A stretch of DNA of 64,000 bases from Mya arenaria (lineage: Eukaryota > Mollusca > Bivalvia > Myida > Myidae). The DNA lies in contig NC_069123.1 of NCBI RefSeq assembly GCF_026914265.1, positions 31,976,678 to 32,040,677 of the forward strand, read 5' to 3'. Under the pieces are notes generated by a model. That model was not told the DNA's origin. It did no database searches and saw only the letters and a list, made by a program, of their open reading frames with translations. This document shows, piece after piece, positions 49,501-62,089 of the stretch. Each line of letters starts with the position of its first letter. Positions within the stretch are counted from its first letter, which is position 1. Position numbers and translations under genes: made by a program.

Positions 49501-50697
49501 TTTTGTACACTTGTGACAATCTATGTACATGTAGGCCAATGCAATTTTAAATTGAAAGGCTTTTTATGTTTATAATTTTTTCGCTGTTATATGTAGGGTG
49601 AAATTTGCTATTGTTGGAACGTTTTCAGAAATATATTGTTAGGAATTTTAAAAAAGAATCTCAAATATTTCTCATAATAATTATCTGGATTTTTTTTTCT
49701 CCATATATCGTATTTTAAATGATTTTATTACCGTTTGAAAGATATGTTGCTTAGCAACATTGTGCAATAATAAAGCCCTTTGTGATTTTTGATGTTTGGA
49801 GACAAATGCTTTTAGATCGTGATGTACTTTTTATTTAGATTTTAGTCTTAAGAAAAGACTTCGTCTAAGCCTGTCCATTTTTCGAAGAAAAAATGTCACG
49901 TTATTGTTAAGAAAAATCAGTCAAGGTATTTAAAAGTAGCAATGAAATGATTGACATGTTGCCAGAGACAATATGCACATTTATAAAAAGGCCCATAACT
50001 CTTGCTTTAATAATGACTGGGGTTTGCTAGTCTGGGCTCTTGTAATAATTCCTTTCCAGGTGTTAATTTCATTCATTTGAAGAATGATGCTTATATTCAG
50101 AACTGAAAATAATATAGAATCTCTTTTTATGTACCATATAAATGACCATGTTGTTCTTCTATTGGAATAGTCCCAATGTCATTATTTTGTTTTTTTAAAC
50201 TTATTTTTTATAAAGTATATGTATTTTTTTTTTAATAATTTTATTGAAATAAAATGTAATTCATTCACCATCCATACTGAAGTTCTGTCATAAGTTTTAG
50301 GGTATTTCATATTGTTCGGGCATTTTCTTTAATGTACATGGTATGATATCAGGAAGATGGCTCTGTCAGTCAAATGATCGTAAGTCAAACCGCTATTTCT
50401 GTGTTGTATTCATAACTTTGTCAAAATTACAGTAAAAGTATTTTTTTTCATTGATACATTTTTAATCTGCTATTTTTCTAACATTGATTTGAGACAACTG
50501 TTTCAGATTATGTTATTTAAATTTAGGCCACCCCTTTTATATTTTTTTGAATTACAAAACCGGCGACCGTAATTTTTTGTAAAATGGAAAAAAAAAAAAA
50601 ATCTCTTGTTCACTGTTTTATTTTTTAATTTTAGAACATAATAAAAAAATTCATGTATAAAAGTTAACAGTGATGTCGTTTATCACGATGTTAACTT
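46591..50697. other. Long gene-free AT-rich stretch
   Basis: No credible exon was recognised. A partial copy of the TTAAG-type inverted-repeat family may end near 47950 (CTTGATCCTGTTATAAGGAA). The rest is unassigned. Confidence 0.45.
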
Positions 50698-51192
50698 TAA
50701 AGGGACTGTACACCAGATTGGCACCAAAAAAAGATTTTTTCTGTAACAAATCTCAGGACAATTATTTAATAGAATGTGTTATGCTTTGATATCATAATTG
50801 TAAAAAAGTACCAAAATGTAAAAAAAAATTGTCTAGGAGACACTGGGTTCGAACCCGTGTCACCAAAATTGCAGTCCAGTGCATATCCACTGAGCTACAA
50901 CGGCTTACTCTAATTGGGTGACATAATTAAGCTATACACCTAACTCGGTAATATCACGTGATAACACCGACTAGCCAATCACGCATAAGGAATGAATTCT
51001 ACTAGGTAGACATAACCAGTAATATTAATGGAAAAATACGAAATAACTGCTAAACTTAAATAAATTGTAAACTATGTGGTACTTCAGTTAGTAAGTTTCA
51101 ATGCATTGTACACATTAATACCAAGTTTATGTCAGTTTTCGACAATTTTCTTTTTTTCTGGCAAATTGATCATCTGGTGTACAGTTGCTTTT
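50698..51192. mobile_element. Inverted-repeat element carrying a tRNA-like sequence
   Basis: Left end AAAGGGACTGTACACCAGAT pairs with the complement of the right end (AAAAGCAACTGTACACCAGAT-like). On the minus strand, 50905 to 50830 reads as a tRNA-like sequence: GTTGTAGCTCAGTGGATATG, then ACGGGTTCGAACCCAGTGTC. The right 130 bp (TCAATGCATTGTACACA, CGACAATTTTCTTTTTTTCT) matches the smaller relative at 58547-58886, which lacks the tRNA-like part. Confidence 0.75.
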
Positions 51193-51606
51193 CTGAACAA
51201 TCGGCCATATATCTATCTGTCGTGCACACATTGATAAGTTGAACTCATTATGTATTTTAATTATTAATCATACAAATTATATTCATCATCTTTGACTGAT
51301 AATTCCACTGATAATTGTATATCATGTTAAAATGAAAGTCGTTTGATGTTAATAGTTAAAACTGCAATTATGAATCATATGTATATACCAGTACAAATAA
51401 TAAATTTCTTTCTGTGAAAATGTGTTTATATGAATGTTACAACTGTTTTGTATCTCTGACAAAATCGTTTGTTCATTTTGTCAATAAACATAAGTTTAAA
51501 CAGCTGTGATTTGTTGTTGTTGTGTTTGATGCCTAAAATGTTAAACTTATTTTTAGGTGGATAGTTGTTGTTGTATCAGAGTTCAAAAAGTCTGCCTCCA
51601 CCCGTT
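51193..51606. other. Gene-free AT-rich stretch
   Basis: No coding frame. An AATAAA lies near 51484 but no gene can be attached to it. Confidence 0.4.
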
Positions 51607-51900
51607 ATGGCTTTCATGGTCTAGTGGTAACACACTTGACTGTCAATCCAGGTGTCGCAGGTTCGATTTTAACGCCACACCACTTAATAAGATACTAATC
51701 GTCTTCCGTGAATGATGCTAAAAAGGGGTCCCGTGTGACAGTGCTATACTCAAGTGCATGTTAAAGAACCGGGTAGCTCTAACCAGGGTAACTTTCTGTC
51801 TGTGCACTATGCTCCAGAGCACTCCCCAAATTGGCAAGGCCAGAGTGCAAGTATATTACAATCTTACTCACAACCATAATGGGTTCAATATGGCCAAACA
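51607..51900 (+). mobile_element. tRNA-derived SINE family B, copy 2
   Basis: The head GGTCTAGTGGTAACACACTT, then GACTGTCAATCCAG and CAGGTTCGATTTT, is tRNA-like with an Asp-type GTC anticodon. The body (AGATACTAATCGTCTTCCG, GGGGTCCCGTGTGACAGTG, TTAAAGAACCGGGTAGCTC, CTGTGCACTATGCTCCA) matches the copy at 38905-39110. The arrangement recalls molluscan V-SINE-type elements, but the family name is not proven. Confidence 0.75.
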
Positions 51901-52604
51901 TGGCAGTGTGTCCCAGCAATAATTAATAATAGTTAAATGCAACAAGGAAAATGATATACAAAGTGATTGCAATTCCCAGTGAGATTGCCTTGAGATAATT
52001 TTCAAATAAATGGTTCAAAGAGACCCATAATCACTGGTATTGTTAAAAGTCCAAAACACTTCATTTTTTACTTTTAAAAGAAAAACAAAAGAAACAAATA
52101 ATAAAAAATATTTCTCAAGGCAATAAAAGGGTTTCATGGGTCGGGGTAAAAAGTGTACAAGTAGGTCGGGAAAATGGAAAAAATAAATAAATACGAATAA
52201 TAAAACAAAGTGACCAATTCGGCCTCTAATCATACTTGATTAGTTTGAACATTCTAAATATTGTGTGGGGATTGGCACAGAAATAAAGCGCTAGAGTAAA
52301 CATGTAGCATTTAATGACACCTTTTAAAGAAACAAATGAAATAAATATTTTTTTCATACATCATATATTTTCATTTTAAATATGATAAGGATTGGAGATG
52401 AAATGGTGATAAAGTTGTAACAATGTCAACTATGGCATTTTTATTATAAATCAAGGGCCATAACTTTTAAATTCTGGGATATAGTTGGTTTATAATTGAA
52501 TTTGGCCATAAACAACATGTCAAAGTTTGAATAAGATTGGCTCAGAAATGTGGATGCTTGGTAAGTAAAGAACTTCAATCAGGACTAAAATTTGTCAAAA
52601 TGAA

Positions 52605-52895
52605 AAGGGACCTGACCTGCATAACACTGTAGAGCCCCTTCCCCCATCCCCCCCTCCCCAAATTGTCCAAGATTTCTTTTTATTTCAATATATGAGAAAA
52701 AAGTAATAAAATACGCTTAAAATGCACCATTTCAGCGTATTTTGTTAAAATTTTCTTGGGGGAGTACCCCCTTCCCCCAGCCAATACTTTAAATCAAATA
52801 AATTTTGGTTCTGAGGGAGGGGCCCCAAGTCAAAAGATTACGCCCCTTAGTTACACCCCCTCTAACGTCGAGTCTTGGCTCCACCCCTGATTTCA
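52605..52895. repeat. Interspersed repeat ending TTGG(C/A)TCCACCCCTG, copy 1
   Basis: Blocks GTTAAAATTT, GGGAGTACCCCC, AAGTCAAAAGATTACGCCCC, TTAGTTACACCCCCTCTAA and GGCTCCACCCCTGAT recur in order at 55170-55440. Confidence 0.65.
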
Positions 52896-53684
52896 GTGGT
52901 GATTAATTTCCTGGCAGCTGTCTTAACCCAGGATGTTATTGCTTAGCTCAGGCAAATGTTGAAATAAAAATCATGATATTTGTAGATTATATGAAGGAAA
53001 ATAATTAGAATGTGCCACAAGATTAATCTTTAATATAGCCAATGTGTTTAACTGAAGTCCAAGGGCATAAACACTTGACTAAGTATGTGGCTGACCCGGA
53101 CCTTGAATTAAACTACTATTGGCAGTAATGCTTATGTAGCAAAACTGTTTATAGGCGTACAGTCGCTTCAATGTTTAGACTAGGGACATGGATGTGTTGC
53201 ACATTATCAAAACATCATAGTAAAACCCTGATGGCTACTATTACGCTCTACTTCTTCAAGTTTCAATTCGAGACGTTCGAGACATTCCACTTTGAAAGTC
53301 TAGCAATCATGTATAATGCATGAAGCAGTTTTCTTGGTGCTAAATGGGACCTCTTCGGAATCGAAGCCAATGAAATTACGCTGTGTGTTCTTTCTATATT
53401 TAGAAACAAAACCCCTGTACAAAAATATGGTTCAACTTCTTAATTGAAGAGTATTAAATAATGTGGTCGTTCTATATTACGGTAAGAAACAAAACCCATG
53501 TATAAAATTATGGTTCAACTTCTGAATTGAAGAGTATTAAATAATATAACATGTGATTTCACGGGAAGAAAAGTTTTCTCTCTTAACCCATTAATATTCA
53601 TGAAGTGGAGACAATTTTCCCAAGGACTTAGTGTAGTGTAAACAAAATAAAGTAATCTGGTTGCAGTCAATGGTAAAATGTATG
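52896..53684. other. Gene-free stretch with a short direct repeat
   Basis: About 53390-53455 and 53470-53550 contain the same text (AGAAACAAAACCC, TATGGTTCAACTTCT, AATTGAAGAGTATTAAATAA), a local duplication of about 80-bp period. No gene seen. Confidence 0.6.
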
Positions 53685-54546
53685 TTAAAGCTGCACTCTC
53701 ACAGATCGAACGCTTTGACGACTATTTTTTGCCTTGGAACGAGCCAATTTTTGGGAAATACCATAGAAACCAGTTATATAAGACTGCTGACAAAAAATCA
53801 GATCGCAGATTATTATATTTAAGTTCAAAAAGTGATGTTCATGCATTTTTCTTAAACTGTTAGTAACAGTTTAAGCCATAAAACATTAACTTTCGAACTG
53901 AAATATGAAAATCTATGATCTGAATTTTTGTCAGCAATCTTGTATCATTGGTTTGCATATATTTACAATTTATCTTTCCAAGACAAAAAATAAACAAGAG
54001 CTGTCACAGTATTTGACCAATGCCCCCGAATGTGACATTGACTAATGAACAAGGTCAGTACATGAAAAGTTAAAGATCAAACACTGACATTGTTGTATTC
54101 ATGTGGATCTTGCATACGGCAATCGTATATAAAGTGTATCTTTCACCCAGAGGTAGGGACATGGGTCATGCATGCAACACATCCAACACATGTGGCAAGT
54201 TATTTTAAAATTTGTCCATACAAGAGAAAGTTACAGCCCGGACAGGACAACCTATTTTCTATGTCCTTATATGCATTATTCCATTGTGAATAAACACTAA
54301 GTGTGACCTTGACCTTAGAGGTAGGGATAAGGGTCTTGCACGCGACACATTGTCTTGATATGTCGAACACATGTGGCAAGTTATTTTAAAATATGTCCAT
54401 ACAAGAGAAAGTTACAGTCCGGACTCGAGTTATTTGAGCCAGACACACGGACGGACGGACAGACAGACGGTGAGATTTTAATATGCCCACCTTCGGGGGC
54501 ATAAAAAGATGTTAAAATGGTCAATGTATGAGAGTGCAGCTTTAAA
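53685..54546. mobile_element. MITE family C, copy interrupted by a nested element
   Basis: The left end TTAAAGCTGCACTCTCACAG and right end GTATGAGAGTGCAGCTTTAA belong to one family C element. Its right part is split at about 53993 by the element 53994-54507. The nesting shows that the inserted family was active after this family C copy arrived. Confidence 0.85.
53994..54507 (+). mobile_element. Nested element with ACAAGAGCTGTCAC start and CGGA tract
   Basis: The left part contains ATGCCCCCGAA and the right end contains TTCGGGGGCAT, its inverse complement. Two tandem subrepeats of 168 bp are marked by AGAGGTAGGGA at about 54149 and 54318. A GGACGGACGGAC tract precedes the right end. The layout parallels the large element at 20155-24310. 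Confidence 0.75.
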
Positions 54547-54926
54547 AGATATCCTGCCTTGCCCTTTAAAATGTTACGAGGGATTCAGTGCCCTTTATGC
54601 AAATCAAAGGATCTTGATCAGACTTAATGGGGAATGGTCCTATCTATGATGGCAGTAAAAAGCCTGAATATGTCACTGTGGCTTAAATGATTTCAATTAA
54701 TTTTACTCATTGTTTTTTTTACGAATTTTCCCCGAGAGAACCCCCTGCCCTCAAAAGAGTACATGAAAGATAAGCTACTCTACACCCCAGTGTCTGTGAA
54801 GACTATGCGCAGATGGATGCAAGGAAATTATCCTTGTATTTTTTGTCAGATGTTATAATGGTATCAAACCTTTATTTTTAAGATGTATACCTCTTTTTTT
54901 TCTCTTTTTTTTCAACTGCTCAAACA

Positions 54927-55158
54927 GGCCCCGATTTCTTGAAACTTCTGAAGCTTAAACAGCTTAAGTAGCATATTTCAATTAGCTAAAATACATACTT
55001 AAATTGAACTTTTATGAAAGGAAAATGGTTTATTGTGATAATCATAAATTTAATTCCTATCTAAAGAATAAAAGTTCTTAAAGAAATTAATAATATGCAA
55101 ATTATCTTAGCTTAATCCTGTTATAAGCAACTTAAGAAATTTTGAGAAATTGGGCCCA
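54927..55158. mobile_element. Inverted-repeat element, TTAAG family (family D), copy 1
   Basis: Left end GGCCCCGATTTCTTGAAACT, then TCTGAAGCTTAA; right end CAACTTAAGAAATTTTGAGA then AATTGGGCCC, the inverse. The interior includes TTAATCCTGTTATAAG. A relative lies at 59091-59342. Confidence 0.75.
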
Positions 55159-55169
55159 GGTCTCAGGAC

Positions 55170-55440
55170 TAAGGGGGAAAATTAAGGCAGCATTTTGGAC
55201 TTGCAAAGAAAAATAGTACACTAGCGGATCCAAGTTTACATATTATTTTAAAATATGGGAGAAAAAGTAAAAGCAATATAACACGACCATAATGAATCAT
55301 TTTAGACTAGAAATTGTTAAAATTTGCCGTGAGAGTACCCCCAAACCCCAAGGCCATTACACTTCCAACCAAGTCAAAAGGTTAAGCCCCTAAGTTACGC
55401 CCCCTTTGAGGTCAAATCTTGGATCCACCCCTGTTGTTGG
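55170..55440. repeat. Interspersed repeat ending TTGGATCCACCCCTG, copy 2
   Basis: Starts near CTAGCGGATCCAAG and ends CTTGGATCCACCCCTG, so its ends are short inverted repeats. The inside matches 52605-52895 (GAGAGTACCCCC, CCAAGTCAAAAGGTTA, AAGTTACGCCCCCT). Confidence 0.65.
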
Positions 55441-55747
55441 TTTTCAGGACTCCGGGAGGAGGGGTTGTTTCACCCGCATTCTTGACTAGTATTCTTTACA
55501 AAAAAATAGATAGCCCAAAAAATTAGGGATTTTTTTTTGTATTTATCTATTATTTTTTTTTGTATTTATCTATTTATTCAGATAATAAGCAGGGCTTAAA
55601 GATAATAACACAAAAAGAATGTTCAAAATTTGTTTTAGACAATAAAACAAATGACAATTATTTTACATAATAATCTAACAAACAAATTTGAGCATTCAAC
55701 AGTTACAAAGAGTTTTGAACAACAAGTATAGAAATGGTAATAAACAG

Positions 55748-55994
55748 AGCCGAAATTCATAAAACATCTTAAGCAATTTCTTAACTTAAGTCAAATTCCT
55801 TAAATTTTCATATTGATGTTTAAGGAAGAGTTTGAGTGTTTTTAACATAAAAGTATGTCTGTTGCATAAATTTAAAGAAAATACAGCATTTTAGATATTA
55901 TAAAGTAACAATATCATATGATCGGTGAGATATTTTACTTAGGAAATTGACTTAAGTCAGGAAATTACTTAAGAAGTTTTATTTACGCGGCCCC
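55748..55994. mobile_element. Inverted-repeat element rich in CTTAAG
   Basis: The left side ATAAAACATCTTAAGCAATT then TCTTAACTTAAGTCA and the right side TGACTTAAGTCAGGAAATTA then CTTAAGAAGTTTTAT are inverse complements. It is related in style to family D. Confidence 0.7.
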
Positions 55995-57904
55995 TGAACT
56001 CTGCATAAACACAAGGATATCAAAGAAATATGCTATTTATAAATAATCAACAAGATATCATTTCAACATGTACACATAATAACACTTAAGCAAATTACAA
56101 ATGGAAATATAAAATTATACACAAATAAATATTAATACAACAAAGAACCTTAAATCCAAGATCAAAAATCTGAAACAAGAATGATTTGGGGAACAATTTT
56201 TAATTACACATTTTCTGAAGTTAGTCACATAATAAATTGCCAAAAAAAAGTATTAATTAACTGCAATGGCACTATGGTCTGTGATACTGGCAAGACTTTT
56301 ATTAACTTTCTTTAGATCTATATTTGGGATTAATTTTATGAAAATACATGTATATGTAAGAGCAAAGCCAATTTGTCGTTCTCGGAATCTTCCATTTTAA
56401 ATACAGCCCAAACTGTTGGCTCGATATCCCAGGGACCGGCCACAATACTTCAAGCCTTGCATTTAAAAAAAAAAAATCGGTCCTTTATATCAAGTTTAAG
56501 CCAACCAGGAAATCGAGCCAAGCAATATCAAGCCAACCAGTTTTGACTGTTATGTCATTTTCACTAATTTTCTAAAGTTTGCAGCATTTAAAAACAATCG
56601 TCTGCATTTGGCACAATGAACTAAAAATATAATCCTTGAAGGATTACAGGTAAAATAGCCATAATAAAACATTTTAAAGTATTAACTTTGCATAATAACA
56701 GGGTATTGTACCATGTCTGAAAGAGTTTTCCTTGTTTTTATCTTTACATCAACTCCCATTTCAGTAGAGTAACAACATGGCAGAGTTAAAAATACTCGTT
56801 CAATAACTAGCCAGCAGATAATTAACAGTGTTATTCACTTATACTACAGGCTGGTTATTGAACGTTGTCCTTGACAACATGGTATCAAACAGTCAAGTCA
56901 ATCACTACCCTCATGATTGAAATAACATGGGTTGTGGGAGCAGTTACTAACTATTACATAGGATTTTGTTAGGGCAACAGCTGATAATGGGCTGAATATT
57001 CTGAACTTTGCAATAGTTAACAACATTAACTTCATCATTGTAAACTTCAAAATCACTACTGCTCTGAAAGTTGAATGGATACACTATCTGTTTGAGCTGA
57101 ACTTGTTAATATTTAAATTTGTGATGACATCAACTATTCCACATATAAAAGTTAACAAGAATATTGTTAATCAAGTTGTTAACTTTAGCAAAGTTCTGAA
57201 CGATCAGCCAAAAGTCAACTGTATGCTTTATAATACTTGCAGAACCATCTTAAAGCCTTTGTATGTTTAATCGTATTTGCAGAGTTTCCTTAGTATAATA
57301 TCTGGAACTCAGAGACCTTTTATTAGAAAGGCTAAAATGCACACAACATTTAAATAGACAAAATCTGGCTATCTTTTAAAGTGGTTTTCAATCTTTTTGC
57401 ACAATTTGTCATAATGTAAGAGGCTTAATCATTTAGTGCACGGCAATAAACAGAGAACAATTGTCTGTTTCTGAGTAAGATAGCAATCAAGATATATGCC
57501 TAAATGTTGAATGTAAAAGCTGAATTGTATGCAAACATTATAAGGAAAATGAATCCCAGTGCTCCAGTGCGAACTGGATTTGGACATAAGAGTGGGCTTA
57601 ATTTCTAAACAGTGAAAAGGTTAACCATAATTTTCATTTCACTGATAAATCTTTATAAACTATAGACAAGCATACACTAATGATTTTTTATTAATAATAG
57701 GCATTTTGAATCAATATTGCAAAAATCACAGAAGATATATCACTTCAAATTGAGAATGCAGTATTCAAAACAAAAACAAAATGATATAATTGTATGTACA
57801 CATATTTACTGAGTATGTTACATTAAAATACTGATCCCAGTTGAAGTAGGCTACTTGTATAAATAAACAAACATCTTTTTTAAGGAATATTTGTAATGCA
57901 ATGG
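55995..57904. other. Gene-free AT-rich stretch
   Basis: No credible coding frame or repeat with clear borders was seen. Confidence 0.45.
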
Positions 57905-58155
57905 TCAACAAAAAACACATCATCCATTCAGATTGCCAAAACAGCTTTTCAGCATGTGAAACAAGACGGCTGATAGGCCTTTCTGGCTCTAAATGGTAAA
58001 CACCAACACATCATCCAAATTGACTGCCAAAACAGAATTTCAGCATATAAAATAAGATGGCTGATAAGCCTTTCTGGCTCTCAATGGTAACACAACAACA
58101 CATCATCCATTATTGACTTCAGCATATGAAATTAGAAGGCTGTTGAGCCCTTCCA
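57905..58155 (+). repeat. 91-92-bp tandem repeat, about 2.7 units
   Basis: ACACATCATCCA landmarks lie at 57915, 58006 and 58098. Units share GCCAAAACAG, TTTCAGCAT, GGCTGATA and CCTTTCTGGCTCT. The third unit is shortened. No coding potential. Confidence 0.85.
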
Positions 58156-58546
58156 GTCCGAATTCCTTGAACACTCTTAGAAGCTTATGTCAATTACTAT
58201 CTTATTTCAATTAAATATATTTTTAACTTAAAATGATTAAAACAAACAGAAAATGGTAAATTACAGTTGTCTTCGACTTAATTTCCTTAAAAGTCTGAGA
58301 GCCCTTGAAATGAATATATTTCACAAATAATACCAAAACAAAAACAGTGTGCTATGGTTGATCCTGATTAATAAGGGTCTTAAGATTGTTCAAGAAATAG
58401 GGGCCTCAGGTTTTCAATGGAAAACAACGATATACAGTGGTATGTACAAGATATCACATGTTAAAGATAAAGGCACCAAGATATATATATATATATTAGT
58501 ATTATACATGTATAATGAGAGACAAACCATGGTAGAGCCAGTTCTT

Positions 58547-58886
58547 AAAGGGGCTAGACACCAGGTGGTTAAAAATCAATACATCATTTTACATGGTTAA
58601 AATCATAAACACAACAACATGTTGCTGTGTCATATGTTTTTCCCCTTTTAAAATTTTATGAGTACAGATAAATATACCTACGTTGGGATTTATGTGGTAG
58701 ACAACCCTAGTAAATTTTGAATTGGAAAAATGCGCTAAAACTGTGAAAGATGCATGTGTCGTAAGAGATGTGATACATCAGTAAATAAGATTCAATGCAT
58801 TGTACACAATAATGTCAATTTGATGTTAGGTTCTGACAATTTTCTTTTTTTCTTGCAATTGTGTCATATGGTGTCAAGCCCCTTTA
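58547..58886. mobile_element. Inverted-repeat element related to 50698-51192, without tRNA part
   Basis: Left end AAAGGGGCTAGACACCAGGT; complement of the right end AAAGGGGCTTGACACCATAT. The right third shares TCAATGCATTGTACACAATA and TGACAATTTTCTTTTTTTCT with the larger relative. Confidence 0.8.
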
Positions 58887-59090
58887 AAGGATGATAACTT
58901 TTGCTCATGTTCGGTATATAATAATGCAAAGAATCAAGACCAAGCGGGCGAGCCTTTATTGGTTCGGTAACATTAGGTGATTGTAATCTTACACATTTCA
59001 CTCCTTATATGAACAAACATGTTTCAAATGTGTGCAAGTCAATTTGACTCCATTAGGGTAAAATATGGTTTAGGTAAGACTACAGGATCA

Positions 59091-59342
59091 GGTCCCAATT
59101 TCTCGAAACTTCTTAAGTCCCTTATAACAGGATTAACCTAAACTCACTATTTTTGTTGTTCTATATGCACTGTATTTACTTCTTTAAGAGTTTTTATAAA
59201 TTATATAAGAAAAATCTGTATGCTAATTAGAAAAAAAAAACATTTTTCATTTATCAAAATCCATTATTAGTGTGTATTTTGGCTAATTGAAATATGCGAC
59301 TTAAGCCTGTTAAGCTTAAGAAGTTTCAAGAAATTGGGGCCA
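59091..59342. mobile_element. Inverted-repeat element, TTAAG family (family D), copy 2
   Basis: Left end TCCCAATTTCTCGAAACTTC then TTAAGTCCCTTATAACAGGA; right end TTAAGCTTAAGAAGTTTCAA then GAAATTGGGGCC. It matches 54927-55158 in inverted orientation. Confidence 0.8.
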
Positions 59343-60480
59343 GTATTCATAAGTCAATTCATACAATTCTTACAATCTTGTAATCAAATTAAAAGACATT
59401 TATAATTGTTTGTTTAACATTAAAGCATGAAATTTTATTCAAGGCTGTGAACATATATTTTTTTACATTATAAGGAAATTATTTCATATGACAAGTGCAA
59501 TAGTAAAATAAGGAAAATGATTTAGTTATATATATATATATAAACCCTACACACACATCGATAGTCACTGCAGTATTTTAAACACAAGTCATAACTAATG
59601 TACTAAATATTGCTTTAATAAATTGAATGTTTACTCTAACTTATATACATAAAAATAGATTTAAACTACTATATATAATTCTTAAAACAATTACATTGCA
59701 ACAGTTACTGCTCTCCAGATATAATTTGAAACATTTAATTGAATAAAAGAATCAACAATAAAACATTTTCAATAATCATTAAACCTGTTCTTTAACATAT
59801 ACACAAATTAAAGCACATTAACATTTTGTAAAATGCATATGTACCATGTGCGAGAGTATTTTATTAGGTGTAGACATTAACTCAAATATCGGAGTGGTTA
59901 CAAGTTGAATAGGAGTAACCATTACATAACTACCCTGCGGATAAATTACAATAATATTCAATTATACCGCACACTATTTTTTTTTACTGCACACTATTTT
60001 TTTAAACTTTGTCCATGACAACATGCTTGTGTCCATGAAAAAACAGTAACGTTACACGCAAGCCTCGTGATTTAGATCATGCACACGTGCCTAAGTACTC
60101 ATTAAAAGTTTTGTTATAATAATAAATTGGCACACTATGAATTTTCTTTCACTAAATTTATGTAACTCAATTCTATTCAATATGATTCTAAGCAAAATAA
60201 AACACAATGACTCTACCAAAAATGATCATTGCACGACAAGAAAAATCACAATACTGATCATTGGTTATTATGCTACAGACAATAATATTTTCTTGTATTC
60301 GTTTTTATGCTAGAAAACCCTGTCTTTCTTTTAATTTCATATCTAATAAACATAAAAAAACAATTTTTCACAATTTCCATGCAAAAACGATAATTTTTGA
60401 AAATTACTTTTTTCATGGATTTCTTCATAATTTAATACTGAATGAAAGCATAAAACAAATACTTGTAATACTAGAGATGT
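59343..60480. other. Gene-free AT-rich stretch
   Basis: No credible coding frame. Short (TA)n at about 59528-59542. Unassigned. Confidence 0.45.
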
Positions 60481-60800
60481 GAAAAGGGAACACCAGCGCT
60501 TGCCTGTTGTTTTCAGTTGAATAAGGGACATAACTCAAGAATTGCTAAGGCCAGAGTTATGGGCCTTATTATACATGAGCGTATTGTCTCTGGCAACAAC
60601 GTGTTTGTACGAATATCTTGAAGGTTTATTTTTTTGTTTAAAGTATTTTTTGAAGATAACAAAAAAATCAACAAATCTCTTATTGAGGCCAGAGTTATGG
60701 GGCTTGCTTTATTGCTTTACAGGAGCGTATTGTCGACACACATTTATACCAAGTGTAGTTTGAATATCTTGAAAAGTTTCATTTTTTTTGTGTCAAGTAT
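60481..60800. repeat. Interspersed repeat with internal duplication
   Basis: The block GCCAGAGTTATGGG, CTT..TTA..., AGCGTATTGTC, GAATATCTTGAA recurs inside the region with a period of about 145 bp (near 60550 and 60690). It is related to the fragment at 26226-26380. Confidence 0.6.
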
Positions 60801-61194
60801 TTTCGGGGTGAGATATTCAAAATATCTAACAAATCTCTTATTAAGGAAAAACAAAATAAATGCAATTCTAAAATGCAACTCTCAAGGTCAAATGCACACT
60901 TATATAATAAATGGTAAAAAAACACCATAACAGTAAAATAAAAAAAAGGGATTCATTATGGTTCAGACATCGAACAATATATATAGTATGAAACGTGAAT
61001 AAAATACTTGCAACGATGACAAAGCATTACCGCAAGTTCAATTAACAGGTCTATTTTTTATCAGATTTCGAAAAAAATGACATAAAATGCTATATTTTGC
61101 CGAAAGCATTTGTAATGTTTTAATTGAACATTTTTAGGCTTCTGGTACAATAATGATAATAATAATAATAACTTTATTTTAAGAAGGTAAAACA

Positions 61195-61557
61195 TTAAAG
61201 TTGCACTCTCACAGATTGAACGTTTTGACAACTTTTCTATTTTTTGTCTTGAAACAAGCCAAATTTTTGCGGAAATCGATGAACACCAGTTATAAAAGAC
61301 TACTGACAAAAATTAGATCGCAGATTTTTATATTAAAGTTCAAAAATTGATGTTTTATGCATTTTTCTTAAACCGTTAGTAACGGTTTAAGCCATAAAAC
61401 ATTAATTTTCAAACGGAAATAAGAAAATCTGGAATCGGATCTTTTGTCAGCAATCTTATATCATTGGTTTGCAGATATTTACGCAAAAATTTGCTCTTTC
61501 CATGACAAAAAATAAAACAGTTGTAAAAATGGTAAATGTGTGAGAGTGCAGCTTTAA
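61195..61557. mobile_element. MITE family C, full copy
   Basis: Left end TTAAAGTTGCACTCTCACAG; right end GTGTGAGAGTGCAGCTTTAA. The interior contains an inverted pair ACCGTTAGTAACGGTTTAAG, so the element folds back on itself throughout. Confidence 0.85.
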
Positions 61558-62089
61558 GATAAAAGCATCACATTGTTTTATACAAACACATGTCTTAGTT
61601 CCCCTCCCTATCTGCAAGTTAAAGTTTGGTGTTTGTGAATCATCAAAGTCTTTAAAAAATTGTCCCTAATATAAAAGCTGTGAACGAAACCCTTTAATGT
61701 ACTTTTTTATTAACACATATGAAATGGCATACTTCATTATCATACCATTATCTTCTTGACTGAGTCCAATAAGTCAAATCTTCAATGACTTATAATTCGA
61801 AAATACAATGTTTTTATTTTCATACATAATTCTAGTGTACACCTACTTCCTCGAAAAACAAATAAGATTCAAGAAATTCACATTGAACGAATTACAGTCA
61901 AATAGGGTATGCTCCTTTTGAAACAATTAATATGGAGCTGTATTGGTATTATCCCTTTTTTATGGTGTTGCTGGGAGTTTTAAACATGCCAGGAAGAGAC
62001 TTAAATTGGAAATCACTCATGCCTTGACAAGCCTTTGAATGTTCAAGCCATCTAAACTTTAATAATTATCAAATCAGGCACCATTGAAC
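61558..62089 (-). other. 3' flank of the unidentified exon
   Basis: AT-rich and non-coding; on the minus strand it follows the stop at 62090, so it is probably that gene's 3' UTR. Confidence 0.35.

Noticed and set aside
50830-50905. Possible tRNA gene on the minus strand
   Set aside because: Good T arm, but it lies inside an inverted-repeat element with poor acceptor pairing; more likely a captured or derived tRNA-like segment.
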